Part shown: in pieces, positions 45,481 to 59,147 of the stretch
Numbering within the stretch: position 1 is the stretch's first letter
Layout: each line of letters begins with the position of its first letter
Origin: Rhynchosporium graminicola
Lineage: Eukaryota; Ascomycota; Leotiomycetes; Helotiales; Ploettnerulaceae
Reading direction: 5' to 3'
DNA length: 64,000 nt
NCBI GenBank assembly: GCA_900074885.1
Contig: FJUW01000019.1
Coordinates: 496,001 to 560,000 of the forward strand
Position numbers and translations under genes: made by a program
Notes under the pieces: generated by a model
The model's input: the letters and a program-made list of their open reading frames with translations, nothing else
Databases searched by the model: none
What the model was told of the DNA's origin: nothing

Positions 45481-46011
45481 CTATCTAGACGCGAAACCAG
45501 CAAACGGCATGATAGTCTTGATATCCAGCGCCTGGCTCACAAGTCCCTCGTCCTTGACACTAGCTCCTAGCTTCTGGAAATACTCCGTCTTGAAATGCGC
45601 ATCGAACGCAGCTTGGTTATCGTCTACAGCATCATCAGCATGACCCGCCTTGACCAGAAATAAAAGGACCTTACAAGTCTCTTCAACCACAAGAGTGTTC
45701 ACACCTTCGCTGTTGTACTGCTCGAAGATTTGATACTTGGACTGTGGGCGATGTTAGAACTAGGGCTTCTGTCTTCTGTCATTGAAAAAGGTGATCGGAG
45801 GGATGGACGCACAACGTCTTTCTCGTTCTTGTGGACGTTCTCGGCGAGGTCAGTGAGGAGCTCCTTAAGCTAGATGAGGGGTACTTTGTCAGCACTATCT
45901 ATATTCCCATCTCATCTCACGACATATATCTCCGTCCATCCAATGGCCAGTACTTACACGAGCCTCCTTTCCGGGAGCCGGGGTAAGAATAGCAACCACT
46001 TGGACAGACAT
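45481..46011 (-). CDS. Antibiotic biosynthesis monooxygenase (ABM) domain protein
   Basis: Small cytosolic ferredoxin-fold protein, 106 aa, assembled from four exons: 46011-45958, 45869-45813, 45741-45675, 45623-45481. Intron phases are consistent. The product starts MSVQVVAILTPAPGKEARLK and contains KYQIFEQYNSEG and the ABM signature AAFDAHFKTEYFQKL. ABM-domain proteins act as cofactor-independent oxygenases or quinone-modifying enzymes, often as dimers; the exact substrate is unknown. The last intron (GTAAGG...GCTGTAG) is easily read through, which gives a false internal segment. The dehydrogenase at 46966 is divergently transcribed about 950 bp away. Confidence 0.85.
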
Positions 46012-46965
46012 GGCGGTTTCTTTCGGCTTCGTGGTATCTGATTTTCCGATGGCTTGTTTTTCTTTCTCGAATTCTGAAATCGAGATAGTAATATGTTCGG
46101 ATTATTCTTGCAATCAAAATTCAAGGGGTCAAGTCAGGAGGAGTGTTCTCGGTATCTAGATATATACCTAGGTACTCCTCGTAGAAAGTGGAAAACGCGC
46201 GGGCTACGTTTACCCCGCTGCCATCATGAACCGTCCGCTTTTCCGCCCCACAGAGTGCTAATTTGTAAGCATCGTGGTGGATTCCTTTATCTCATAGTAT
46301 CGCTATCCCCGATACAAACTACGGCCTCAGCGAAGATGAGGGAGGTATAGATGATGATCCGCCGACCCATGGGCCTCGGCTGGCTTCGGACGAATACTGT
46401 ATCGGAATATATTTACAGGTCTGTCCTCTCAAGATCTAACAAGGAGGTTGGTTGCAGAGAGACGTACATAGGTAGGTAGTCTAGACTTGCCTCGACATCC
46501 CTTTCGATGTCTGGTTTGCAGAATGCTCTATGGAATTACGAGCACGGCCTAATGAACAAACCAAAGGACGCCTCAAAGCACTTTCTTCTTGTATGGAGCG
46601 CAGACAATCATTTGCCCTAGTCGGTCAGTTGTACAATATAAGTACCCCGCAATGCGGGGTTGAATCAAGTCAAGGACTCAAGCCTGGCCCTGGTTCAGTC
46701 TGGTCTGTTGTATGGTCCATGAGCTCACTCGGATCCGTACCTGTGAGTAAGTGAGGGGTTCAAAAGGGGAAGGAAGAATGGAACTCTTAAAGAGGAAATA
46801 GAAGGGTACTCCATCCTCTTCTCTACCCTCCAAAAGCAGAAAGAAAGAATAAACCCAAAGACTTCTTCCTTCCCACTCTACTGCACTATTTGATTCCTGT
46901 TCTGGGATAAAGAACAATATATAAAAGTCGGTTTAGAACAAGCGAGAGCCAATCGATACGGTACC
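46012..46965. other. Shared promoter region of the ABM and dehydrogenase genes
   Basis: No gene seen; several CCTAGGTA and GTACC motifs and a CCGCAATGCGG palindrome at about 46648. Confidence 0.45.
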
Positions 46966-48620
46966 ATGTCTCAAACTCAAACCCAAACTATGAAGGCGGT
47001 TGTCTATCAAGGTGTGTGTATTCCTAACTCGCGCTCTCCTTATTAGGTGCTTCCTGGATGGTGATCAATTATACTGAAACAGGGGGATCGATGGAACTAA
47101 GACTAATGGAGTTGGATAGAACCCTTCAAGGTTACAATCGAAGAGCTTCCTGTTCCAAAGCTTGAGCATCCAGATGATGCTTTAGTGCAGGTGACAACGG
47201 CTGCTATTTGTGGCTCTGATTTACACAGTAGGTTCTTCGCACTACTTCAGATCATGTCTAGTCTCCGGACGACTTGTGATAGGATGATTTACTCTCCTTT
47301 TTGTCCACCCTTGATGTAGGGACGTAAATCACTCGATCGCGTACATTAAACGAGCATGAAAATGCTGATTGTGTGCCTCAAGTGTATCAAGGGCGAACTG
47401 CTGCCCAAGGCGGATTATGTTTTGGTATGTATTACGCAAAGAAACTACTTCCGGAAATCAAAGTTAACGTACCAACAGGTCATGAGAACATGGGCATTAT
47501 CGTCGAAACAGGATCGGGAGTTTCCCTTCTCAAGAAAGGCGACCGAGTAGTCATGCCCTTCAATGTAGCCGATGGCCGCTGCAGAAATTGCGAAGAAGGC
47601 CGTACGGCATTCTGTACTGGAGTCAACCCTGGCTTTGCTGGAGGTGCTTACGGATACGTCGGTGCGTCTTCATTCACCCCAAATCTCTTCCCGAGATGTC
47701 ATATCAAATCAAAATGACATTCGCTAAAACACGATCTTGCAGCAATGGGACCATACCAAGGAGGACAAGCCCAGTACGTCCGCGTCCCTTTCGCCGATTT
47801 CAATTGTCTCCCCCTCCCAGCCGGTAAGCAGCACGAAGCCGATTTCATCCTCCTAGCCGATATCTTTCCCACCGGCTGGCACGGTGTCGTCCTCTCGGGT
47901 TTCAAGCCCGGAGAGTCCATCGCAGTATTCGGCGCCGGTCCAGTCGGTCTCATGGCTGCCTACTCCGCAGTCCTCCGCGGCGCATCCCAAGTCTACGTTG
48001 TTGACTCCGTGAAAGAACGTCTTGCTGCTGCTGAGAAAATCGGATGCATCGCTGTGGATTTCAGCAAGTCTGATGCGGTAGACGAAATCATCAAGTTAAA
48101 TGGCGGCATGGTGGATAGGAGTGTGGATGCCGTAGGCTATCAGGCCAGTAGTGCGAAGGATGTGAAGAAGGAAGTCCCGAGTATTGTGCTGGAGAATTGC
48201 ATCAAGGTTACGAGACCTACTGGAGGGATTGGCGTTCCGGGTCTCTATGTACCGAATGATCCCGGTGCGCCTGATGCCAATTCGGGACAGGGGATGTTGT
48301 TGATTAGTTTTGGAAAGCTGTTTGAGAAGGTTAGTGTTTTCCTTGCTCGGTTCTGAGGAGACTGTGTAGAATGGACCTGGACTTGGCCAGATGGTTGTAG
48401 CTAATGACCAAAATAGGGACTCACAATCGGTACGGGCCAGTGCAATGTCAAGGCTTACAATCGCTACCTCCGAGATATGATTATCTCAGGTCGTGCGAAG
48501 CCTTCTTTCGTAGTGTCTCATGAAATCGGTATCGATGAGGCACCTGGTGCCTATACTAAGTTTGACAGGAGAGAGGATGGTTACACGAAGGTGTTGATCC
48601 ATCCTAATGGAGGATTTTAA
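46966..48620 (+). CDS. Zinc-dependent alcohol/glutathione-independent formaldehyde dehydrogenase-like
   Basis: Medium-chain dehydrogenase, 389 aa, six exons: 46966-47011, 47120-47227, 47383-47424, 47479-47661, 47743-48329, 48417-48620. All phases agree. Catalytic zinc ligands: Cys in ICGSDLH and His in FGHEN. The NAD-binding Rossmann motif is VFGAGPVGLMAAYSA. The segment MYQGRTAAQGGLCFGHENMG and the PYQGGQAQYVRVPFAD loop match the glutathione-independent formaldehyde dehydrogenase (FdhA-like) branch. In the structural zinc loop (VADGRCRNCEEGRTAFC) the first expected Cys is Asp, so three Cys plus one Asp would bind the metal. Oxidises an aldehyde or alcohol with NAD; the real substrate is unknown. 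No targeting signal is visible. Confidence 0.92.
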
Positions 48621-51600
48621 ATATAGGGACGCATATCAGGACCTGAAGCGAATGCTGGCGTGTGTATGATTTGTACTCAAGCGAATGCGATATCTTGAAT
48701 ATCTACGGTAATCATATGCATATCCTGTGGCTAGTCCTCTTATCATTTCCTCACGTTCTTCTTTTACGTTAAGAGATGAATTTGTGACTCCTCTGAGATC
48801 ATTCACCGATTCAGATATCCCGCGTATGATAAGAAAATTCAAGCTGAAAACTCACCACGACACTTGTGCCTTTTCACTTCTCATAGTGTGTATAATGTCA
48901 CAAGTACCATCAGGAATCCCTCATCCTCCCCTCCACACACGCTCAATCCAACGGTCCAACCCCTGACAAATATCCCTTCTTGACCAAGTAGACAAAATTA
49001 AGTCCGCGAACAAATGGACTTTTCATATTTTATGAGAGATAAAGATATGAGAAAAAGAGCAGCGAGCTGTTTCAGATCACACAAGGTAGAGATGAAAAGT
49101 TGACTGCTGCTATTTTTGAATGGTGCTGTCGTTTTTTTGGTATCGCACCGTGGGTTTCAAGAATTCAAGCAAATCGCGAGTCCCCTCTCTGGGAGCCAAT
49201 TTCCCGGCAGGTTGTCGTTCATGCAACCGCGTGATTACACTTTCCAAAACAGTCATATTGAAGCTTGAGCAGGAGATTCAACCCCCTCCCCCCGCGCTTG
49301 CGGTCACCCTATCAAACTCTTCATCTCGCAAACTATCACGTATCTCATATCTTCTAGCGCATTTGGAGTTTCTACGCTGTTTATTTCAAAGGAAATACAG
49401 CGCTTTATATACCTAGGTAAATGAGGTGTGCAGAGTGGCGCAGCTGTTTGATGTCAAGTACGATCTTAAGTCACTTGAGTCACTTTGATTGTGAATTAGA
49501 GAGATACGAATCTTGGCTCATCTGATAAATGTACGAGTATTTCGAGCTGCTGATTATGTCAGGCAGGCTTCTTCTTATGAAGTTTATCGTGTCTTTAGAG
49601 AGCTTGTGAGCTAATATGTGAATTCTGGTGGTGGACATTTTTGTGTGGTGGACGGTGGTATAAGCGAGAGAAAGATTATGCATATTGCAGCAAACGAATA
49701 ATTCGTAAAGAATCGTTGATGTAAAGAAGGCCATCTGAAGATTCAAGATTCTGTCACTATCTCTGGATCAGAGTGAATGGTTATGCTCTTTATCGTTGCC
49801 GTCAAGCTCTAATCTGTTGTCGATTTTGCGGGAGACTGGAGTTGTACCCAATCTCTACTAACGGCTCTCCAGCCTGATTAAATATGTACTTTCGTGATCC
49901 AGCTCTATACTTGGATGAAAAGCAGTCTTGAAAATTCACGTACGCCAGGTGGGGATTCTCTTGGACCGAACAGGCCATTAGATAGGACACAAACCAACTG
50001 GCATAATTTTAGGTAGGAAGTGCGGGATTTCATAATCCTAAGACTTCAGAGCGAGGCATTTAACGATAACAAATGTTAGATTATGCAAAGGTGACAGCAG
50101 ACACTTTGCTTTCCGTTAAGCGAAGCCCTCATCTGGATGTCGTTGAGACTCAACGAAAGATTGCATTCTTCTGTCACCATCCGAAGGCGTGAAACACACG
50201 GGTCTTGTGGCAAACCCAGGTACTTGATGATATGGAGCTCACACCAGAATTGAATCGAGGGATGGACATGTGAGCTAAGGATGGAAATTTTGAAACTTTC
50301 ACGGAACGAGTTAGGTATATCTAGATATGGGACATCAACAAAAAGGAAGTCAATACGTGAGGTGAATATACGAATCAAGCTTCATCGCAGATACCAAAAA
50401 GTATGCAGTGGTGCACTGTCCTCTCTACCTCGGAGACGGTTATCAATTGCTGAATTCCGAAAGAGACAGCGCTAAGTGGCACTTTCAGTAACATGGGCGC
50501 GCAGAAGTTCATCGTGTATAGACAGATGACCTTATTACAGCAGCAACTACACGAACCAAGAACAATCAGCTCAGTCGTGATCGCGTCTATAGATAAATTT
50601 TCTTGAAGAAAAGTGGAATCACTGATCATGAAGTTTGGAGATAGGTTGCCAGTGTACGTGTGAGCCTATTATTTTCATTAGTGTTCTGGGTAACATGAAG
50701 ATTGACAGCAAAAGCTCGTTGATTAAATATATGTACACTTGACGGCAACAGCGAGGAACTATACAATTTAAAACGATGTGTTCAATTGCTGCTACTATCG
50801 CACTTCTTGCATTACTCTGACCTCTCACACTAAATTCCGGAAATTAAGACCAGGTTTTCTTGCTATATGCAAAGTTTTTGGGAAAGTGATGTTGTATGTT
50901 CAAGCCTTTCCAATATATTGCCCTTGCACTACTAAGAGAAGACTGGCCATATATAAAGATAGCTTCAAGTTATGACAGGTATAATAATGATTCGGCAGGT
51001 AAATTGGTCCCAGGATCGACTTGTGGGAGATTATAAGATAATGATAAGCGTTCTGATGAGCGCATCTTGCTTCACTTTATCCCATTTGCGAAGGGTCTCA
51101 TCGTGTAGAATTGCAAATCGTAGAAATTTCAGAAGCGATTAAGAAGTGAACCTACACGAATTATCTTGCGAATGCAAGCTGATTCTTATATAAGGAAAGT
51201 CCAAAACTGAGTTTCTATATCCTAAATGCAGTATCGAAAGATCAAATTCTTATAAATAAAACAACAGAGCTTCAAGGTGGCTCCACCATCTCCAACGAAT
51301 GAGATTGCCGAGTATACCGCGTATTATTGGAAGGCACCGACTGTATTGCCGTGGTGCTCTATCAATCTGTGCTTTTCTAAGCTGAAACGGCTGGAATGTT
51401 GAGACTTGTGATTGTGAAAAGCTGTTTGGAGAGGCAATGCTCTATCCAAAGACTCGTTTGGATATGAATGATTGCACAGCTGGGTCTTAGTGACAGTAGT
51501 TATATCTCTGACAGCCACGGGAAATAATCCCAAACCTGGCATTGAAAGAATTGCTAGCCATACATCGCAGGCCATTTTCCAATCCAGGAGTTCCGAAACT

Positions 51601-54600
51601 ATAGTTCGGGGCAGAAAACTTGGGATTTGCCTCTGGGAATCAGGTCATCGGTTGTGTGTTACTACCAATACTCCACCCCGCATTGACCCTCTGGCCATAT
51701 TTGCTTGATCTACTGTCACTAGCTGTCAACAGGAGAGGGCTTTCCGCTTATACATATAATCAGGCATCGAGAAGCTGTGGTGATTATCTGGAAATCCATC
51801 ATTGATCATCTGGTGACTTGTTAAGATAAGTATATCCACGTAATGATAACATTCAATCCGCAAGTTTTCTCGTCGAGGCGATATTAGGGAGGTAAGTGAG
51901 GATGTGACTTAACTCGCAACTATGGAGGTTATATAGTCCACTTGACTAGTTATGCAGGATTGTCATGCCGCAAGTCAGGAAGTGGTTATCCGAGAAATTT
52001 TTAAGTTGGTAGCGGAAGCTGTCGCCATCCAAGAGATATTGAAGATCGTTAAGATATAGGTTTAGATACCCTTGATTCTGTCTATTTGGGCCACTCAGTG
52101 GGGGTTATTGACAATAAAGCTATAGATAGTAACAGAACGAAAGCTGACAATAATCTTCTTCTTAGAAAACAAATCCCGAACGTCTTCAATACCCTAGACA
52201 GGAAAGCATACCGAGCTGTGTCATACAATAATGAATCTTTTGGATCCCAACGACTCGGGTTCCATTCGCATCCAAAATAGGCGGTCTTCAACATGGCATT
52301 TGGTGTCTTCTCGATCTTCTGGAACATGCTGATTCAAGAGTATGTATTGTTTTCCAAAGGCCGTCGTAGATTTATCTCTTACACGCTTTGTGGATCTTGC
52401 TCTTGAGATAGACTAGAATGATGACGTGAGAGCTGAGGAATAGTATTAGTTTATGATGACTGGCTTGATGTCTGGTTATGAAGAAGGAGTATATATGTGG
52501 ATGGATCATAGTGCTTGAGGAGCTGAGAAGTGGTGGGTGGGTGTCATCAGTGTGCTGTCCGGTTCAATGTCTCGGCTTTGACTATTGTCAAGGAGCTAAG
52601 GTTACAGAAGTGCCATGTCTGAGTATTTGATTAGTGATCGTAGACCATTGAAAAATGAAATTGAGATTCCGTCGCTGCATACCCAGGCCCGACAGTTATG
52701 CTGCTGACAAAAACTTTGGAATGGCAACACAACACATTTTGGTCAGAACTTCTCAAACACTCTCTCTCTCAATATAGAGCTTCTGGAATCCACCTACCAA
52801 GACCAGGCAGAAGAAAATTAGCTTCAAGCCGTGGAGGTAGCAGTTCGTTTCAATACTGACGACTGAGAGCATATAAGTATACGAGCGATCTCCGACTTCT
52901 GCTTCATGTGATGCAGCTCGTGAGACGTTTCTCGTTATCGGTACCTAGAATATCTGTCAGGTTTGAGGCCACGCTTTATAGAGCTTCATCACAGGCCAAG
53001 TGGCTTTTTGGTGTCTATTATTGTGGAGTGAGATTCGATAGATCAATGAGACGACGACTTAGCTGAGACGTGGTAATCTTGACGGTAAAGCCATTAATGA
53101 CAACAGAATCAAGATTGACAACACCCCTACCCCAACTAATCCTAGCCTCAACAACACCATATCCTCAAGAGAAACATAACGGGCTTTCCACACGCAGCAC
53201 AGAATCTACACAATCGCGAGCTTGACACCCAAGGCCAACTCATGCAATTTCAGCTATTCATTATAAACATGATCTCTTGAAAATTTAGATATTGATGACA
53301 TGGAGGCTGTATGTTCATCCGAACGGGGCGTTATATAGGACTCGGTCTGACGATAGAGGGTACTTGCTTGGTTCTTTTTGCTAAGTGAGAATGAGGTTTG
53401 AAGATTGAATCGAAATATGCTTTAATGTGTTGTCGTTTTGGAGGAAGGAGTGAATGAGCGGGTTTCAGATGGCGACGAGGGTGGGAGGGAAGGGGGATAG
53501 ACAGGAAGATACTCGTGTAGTATTCAAGCCTTCATGAGACATGTAAGTAATGAGCGACAAAAGCCACATGATGATGTTCCGAATGCCGCATGGTGCTATC
53601 GGGCGTGTTCGACGCTCCCGTGTGTTGATGTGGTGTATTTGCGAGGGGTTTCTAAAGCCTTTATACTACTATGTAGTGACTGTATTTTTTTTTGGCCTCA
53701 AAAAGCCTCTGAATACATCTCCTTCTGACCTTCGCTAGATTGCTGTCATTCGTTTGTCATTGTCAGATTATCACGACTAGCAATGAAATGGCCATCCTGC
53801 TTCGCATCTCGGATAGGCGCTGTTCGACTCTCCTCATTCTCGGGAAGTTTCAGCTGAACAGCTGGGTAAAGAATTCTGGGAACAGCCAAATTGCAGTCTT
53901 GGTCAATTTCCACATGACTGGTCGCACTCATCGCAGGACTTTGTCACATTGGGCAGCTCAGACGATGATTAACTGTACAAGGGTGTTTGGTTGCCGGACT
54001 ACGTGACACGCCAAATATATTGATCGCTAGCAGATTTCACGCCGGAGATCAATCACGTGGCTTGGCATACTTTTGCACACCTATCCACTCCGAATCAGCG
54101 CCACATCTTCTAACGTCCATCAAATACCTTACAAAGCAATATCTTCATATCTCTGGCAAAGATAATTAAGTCGAGTGTTGTTTAAGACACGTGATCCAAC
54201 CATTATGACGGTAACCGAGAGTCGGCTAGTTCTTAGCGGGTAAGGCATGCATGTTTGGTTTCCATGACACATCAATAATTCTTGTACAATAGTCGCGCCA
54301 ACGCCAGTTTATGTGGCAAGCGACGTGGAAGCTGTCAAATCTACGTTTAGTTTCAAGGTGTGTGTAAATTGAGATGGAGAGGAATTGATTTTTCAAGTTG
54401 AGAGACAGTTGGTGTGGCTGAGTTGAGATTGGGTTAGAAGGAAGCAATAGCGGCCTGATGTGCAGCACTGGCTCTCTCAAACGTCAAGGAATGGCGTATT
54501 GAACTCGTAATGCAGGAAAAGATAGTTGATGCTTGGGAAGTTCAAGTGCGCTGAAGCCCACCCCATTCGGGTTGTGTGTTGACGTTAATGTTTAGCTGCG

Positions 54601-55726
54601 TCACTCGAAATTAAGATGGCGTCGTGATGGTTGCGATATCCGACTCATCCACCACAGAATAAGAGCTGATAAACCGATGACTGGTCGATCGAGAGAACCA
54701 CATAATAAGATCGGGAAAGTTCATGTCCTGCTGGATTCGTTGATTTGCGACATAGGACTTTTGTTGATGATACTAGCTGTTGAGAATATGCGATTCGACA
54801 GTGGTGGTTGTTCTTGATGGCGTGGATCACGCGGTCGCAATCGCAGTCCCGAAGATGCCGTAAGGTTGAGAAAGTACGAAACTGACAAGACCTCGGCGGG
54901 TATAAGAATGAAAGGCATAGAAACTCTCTTTCTGTGATCGTGAGTTGGGGTCTGCGAAGAGAGGCTGCGAGACCCCGAGTTCATGCGACAGCAACCTAGA
55001 CCTGAGGATGAAAAAATGTTTTTGAGCGGCATAGCTGGAAAAGATATTGGTGATTAATCCCAAACAAATGGCATTGAAGTACAGAATTCCTGGGCGTGAA
55101 GACGCTCTATGGAAAGTAGAGAGTCCGAAGATCCATAGTTGCTGAAGGCGTAGAGGAATGACCTTTGAGCCCAGTGTCGACGGTCGCGTCCCTCCAGAGA
55201 TCGTGGAACCTGACGAAACATTTCTGGGATCGAAGGATCTTTAAAATGAGGGAGCGGTTCAACTCGCAATGAGCGCAAGTATCGTAACAATCCTTAGATT
55301 GAACCTACTGAGTGGGCTCTTAGGTGGGCGCAACTCAGTCTCCGGAATGATTCTGACTTTCGCCGGTCGCACAATGGTTTCGAGTTAAGGCGAGGGATTC
55401 GGAAGCAGGACCCAGACTGTCACCAAAGTAAGGCTGATCGAATGGCAAATACGAAGAAGAAAAGTCTCTCGGGAGCCTTGAGTAGTAGAGTGTGCGTTGT
55501 CTGGTAGGCGAGTTGAGGCAATGCGACGGGTGGGTGAAGGTCGAGTCATACCATCTTCCTGCGCCCGGCCGGCGTTCGAAAAGAGAGAAAAGAGAGTCCA
55601 ACATAAAAACGATCCTAGAAAAAAGCAGGGATGTAAGAGAACTGACTGTCAACGCACATGGAGATGAAAAGAGAATAATTTGAGTGCCGAGATGTTGTGT
55701 GACGCGTTGAAGTGTAGAAATGGTTC
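48621..55726. other. Gene-poor 7-kb region
   Basis: No gene I can support. Open frames are below 105 codons, except a 131-codon reverse frame (55335-55730), and none has a domain. Two distant segments (about 52100-52280 and 53085-53180) encode similar short stretches, V-I-D-N-K-A-I-D-S-N-R-T-K and L-D-G-K-A-I-N-D-N-R-I-K, which may be remains of a duplicated gene. Confidence 0.45.
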
Positions 55727-56180
55727 GCAACGCCGTCGCAAAAAAACGAATGAAATTTGATCACGGCTTTTCTTGATATCCTAAATGGAGACCACAACCA
55801 CATAATAAAACGAATCCAAGGACGAAGAAATCCGAAAGCTCAGGTGCGCATTCCGAAAAGTTTATTGATAAAGCATAAGATTGTGGTGGTGGTGCAGAAA
55901 TGCTGGCACAGTCTTGAAGTATTAATGGTCGCCGGTCGCAAAAAGAATCCCACGAAATTTCAAACACGACTTTTCTTAATGACCCAAATACAAGCGACAA
56001 CCACAGAATACCAAGGGTTTGAAGACGCGACAATGCAGAGATTCAATTGCGCATTCCGATGAAGGTATCAATAAAGTATGAGATTGTGGTGGTGGTCGAC
56101 AAATGATGGTGCAGTCTCAGAGATAGGAAAATCGCGAAGGCTTCATCTTTTCACGAATCAACCTCACGACTTTCACGGAG
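55727..56180. repeat. ~200-bp diverged tandem repeat, 2+ copies
   Basis: Copy A (55727-55927) and copy B (55928-56129) share GTCGCAAAAA, GACTTTTCTT or similar, ACCACA, GCGCATTCCGA, ATAAAG(C/T)AT(A/G)AGATTGTGGTGGTGG and GCACAGTCT-like blocks in the same order with a period of 200-203 bp. A partial third copy begins at 56130. Confidence 0.7.
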
Positions 56181-56880
56181 CAGCTAACCCGCAATAGTAG
56201 GGGTTTGGAGATTTTAATTCTCACAATGCATTCACTCGATCATGAACTCATTCATAGTGACGTTTGGTGCCATTCCAGTAGGTAAAATTCGGACCGTGAT
56301 GAAAGTCGCAAGAACTCATCATTTGGAATTGGGCGATCTCGACGTTCAATGGCTTTGATATCACGCAGCAAGTTCGACAATAGTCGGTAAAGTATGAATC
56401 AATTGCAGATGACTTTAGGGTGAACTGAGACCCTTAAGAAAAGGCACAGGAATGACAACTTGAACGATGTGATGGCAATTTGCCTTTGGTGTGGGAGCTG
56501 CAGAGAGAGAGAGAGGAAGGGATCGTGTGATCTGGTGTGGTTGAGAGGATGATATTGACGTAGCCAATCATAAGTACGGAACGTTGAAAAAGACACTCGT
56601 TTAGCACGGGCACTTGGGAGCTCCTTCTTCAGAATAAGCCGCTAGTGCCCCCTTAGCGCCATTCAAACACAATCACCAGCAGGAAGGGTCTCGCCCTCAA
56701 ATACTGCGCTGCACCCCCGCCCTCCTCCTTGCAACGCTTTCCTGACCTTCTCCATCAACGAATACTCACCCGTCAACCACCACGCCAATTCCCATTCATT
56801 TCAATATCGTCGTCGACTTCAAGTCTTTCATCATCTGACACTTGTATCTATTCTATAATCAACATCAATCAATTCTCAAA

Positions 56881-57888
56881 ATGCCTCCCAAGTCAAACAC
56901 TGCCTCAAAGCCCAAGGTCGCTGCCGAGCATGCCTCCTACCAAGGTAAGCTTGATACTTCACCGACACAAGGTCGCATAGCATGAACGCGCATTGTTTCA
57001 CAGTCGCCTCGAACGCGTGCAGCTGATGCAAGCTTTGGATTTTGGATTCGAAGCTTTACTGACGCCCTCAAGACATGATCACTGATGCTATCGTCAACTT
57101 GAAGGATGTAAGTCTCGCTCCCTCGAATACGCCCCTACTTCTAGGTACTGACACCCTCTTCCAGCGCAATGGTTCCAGGTACGATCTCACATCGCGACTT
57201 CGAAGCCGCGCGTACTTCGAGACGCGTTCTCTGTTTACCTCCTCGCATACTGACCTGCACCTAGCCGCGTCGCCCTCAAGAAGTACGTTCGCGCCAACAA
57301 CAAGATCGGAGCCGCTGATACCATGTTCGACTCTCTATTCAACCGCGCCCTGAAGGCTGGTGTTGATAAGGGTGTCTTCGCTCAACCAAAGGGTACGTAT
57401 CTGCAGTGCCATCTCTACGCGTCATGTACTAATACTTCACAGGAAGCTCTGGAGGAACCAAGCTCGCAAAGAAGGAACCAAAGCCAGCCGCCGCAAAGAA
57501 GGAAGCCAAGCCAAAGACCGAGAAGAAGCCCGTCGTGAAGAAGGCAACCACAACCACCGTGAAGAAGCCTGCTGCTGCTAAGGCCGCTGCTAAGCCAAAG
57601 GCTGCTGCTAAGCCCAAGGCTGCCGCAAAGGAGAAGGCCCCAGCTAAGGAAAAGGCCGTTAAGGCACCTGCCACTAAGCCAAAGAAGGCTGCTGCCACCA
57701 AAGCTGTAGGTTTATCTCAATTCCATCCAACTGCCTTCTCTAACATCTGGCAGGCTCCCGCAGTTGTTGAGAAGGCTGCCGTCCTCGGCAAGACCAAGTC
57801 CGGACGCGTCACCAAGACCACATCCAAGACGCCCGCTGCGAAGAAGGTCACACCAAAGAAGAAGGTCGTTACACCAAAGAAGGCATAG
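56881..57888 (+). CDS. Linker histone H1
   Basis: Binds linker DNA at the nucleosome entry/exit site. 212 aa from six exons: 56881-56944, 57073-57107, 57165-57178, 57265-57392, 57443-57705, 57754-57888. The third exon is only 14 nt, so the winged-helix domain is invisible without splicing. The H15 domain (about 18-85) reads SYQDMITDAIVNLKDRNGSS then RVALKKYVRANNKIG and continues to GVFAQPKGSSGGTKLAKKE. The C-terminal tail is Lys/Ala/Pro-rich with AAKPKAAAKPK repeats, as in fungal H1. The last intron (57706-57753) lacks an in-frame stop and could be retained, adding 16 residues. Start context is TCAAAATGCC. Fungi normally have a single H1 gene. Confidence 0.95.
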
Positions 57889-58643
57889 GATGGCCGTATT
57901 GTCTGTTTCTTCCTAGATCTTCATTGTTCATAAAGGCGTTGCGGGTGGGTATATGGTGATGTGAAAGGGGTATCGCGCGTTATTTCAGGTCTTTTGTTTC
58001 ACGGATCTCCTTTTTGTCGGACTACTTATTTGATGATGAATTATTGGCTGGGATGGTTGCTTCTGTATTGAAGGATTGGGTTCGGAATTCTTGCCAGATG
58101 GAAGTTAGGCCACTTTGGGGTATGGTATACCAGTGAGAAGAGATACACTCTGCTGAAGGTGCGGGTGAAAAGTGCTGGTCGGATGAATAGCTGTACTTAT
58201 ACCACATCAATGACATGAAATTAAATATCAACAATATCAACCTACTCGCAACGTGAATCTGTGAAGTGGCAATTCCCGCGCTCGAATTAAATCGGCGCGT
58301 GAAACAACCCGAACCTGCACAACTTATGTCGTGGAAGTGGACCGGACCATAACGCGTCGCTTACCGGTTTGTTATGATTTCCCTCAAGTGGGTCAACAAG
58401 GAGCCGACCGCGACGAATAGGGACGTGCACGTGCGGCAGAACCGGAAATGGAACTTCAGGATCATTGAAAGACCGAAGCCGAATCGGCGCATCGAAAGCG
58501 TCCCGAGTGCATTGACGCTGCAAACCTGATACCGACTCTTACCTAGCGGCAGATCCTTTTGTCGGTTCGTTGCCCATACCAATAGTATTATCAGAGATTA
58601 GCAGTCTGGAGATTAGCCTTGTCGTGCGCTTCTGACGATAAGT

Positions 58644-58673
58644 AGGATGGATGGATGGATGGATGGATGGATG
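58644..58673. repeat. (GGAT)n microsatellite
   Basis: Seven tandem GGAT units. Confidence 0.9.
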
Positions 58674-59147
58674 ACTACCTTAGGGATTGGACGTCTGTAA
58701 GAATTGCTACCGGTGAGACCCACCAGCTGTTCGGTTCTGCCCTAGTCGACAGACGTATCTGCATGCTTTGGTTTCCTGCATCCTACCTGTTTTATAACGT
58801 CTCCAGATCCTTTCTTGCGTGTACGTACTGTCCGAGTGGTCTTTTACTTTGCACTTCACGAAGGACATGCTCATTGCTCTCCGGTTAAAAAATGACGTTT
58901 ATATCCTCATTTCAATCCTGATCCTACAGTACGCGAAATCTCATCATGTGGAGAGAAGAATATTACGTTGATTGATTGATCAATGGGGCTTTTGGCTGGT
59001 CCTTCGGGTGAAAAACCCGAATTTTTCAAGTAAGTCTGTCATAGGAAGCATAGGCATCTGAGCTGAGTCTGCAATGCCGCTTCATTCTGACTCGTGGACT
59101 GCATATCGTGCAATATGCAATAAGGATCAGTGATGTAGCTGTTTGGT

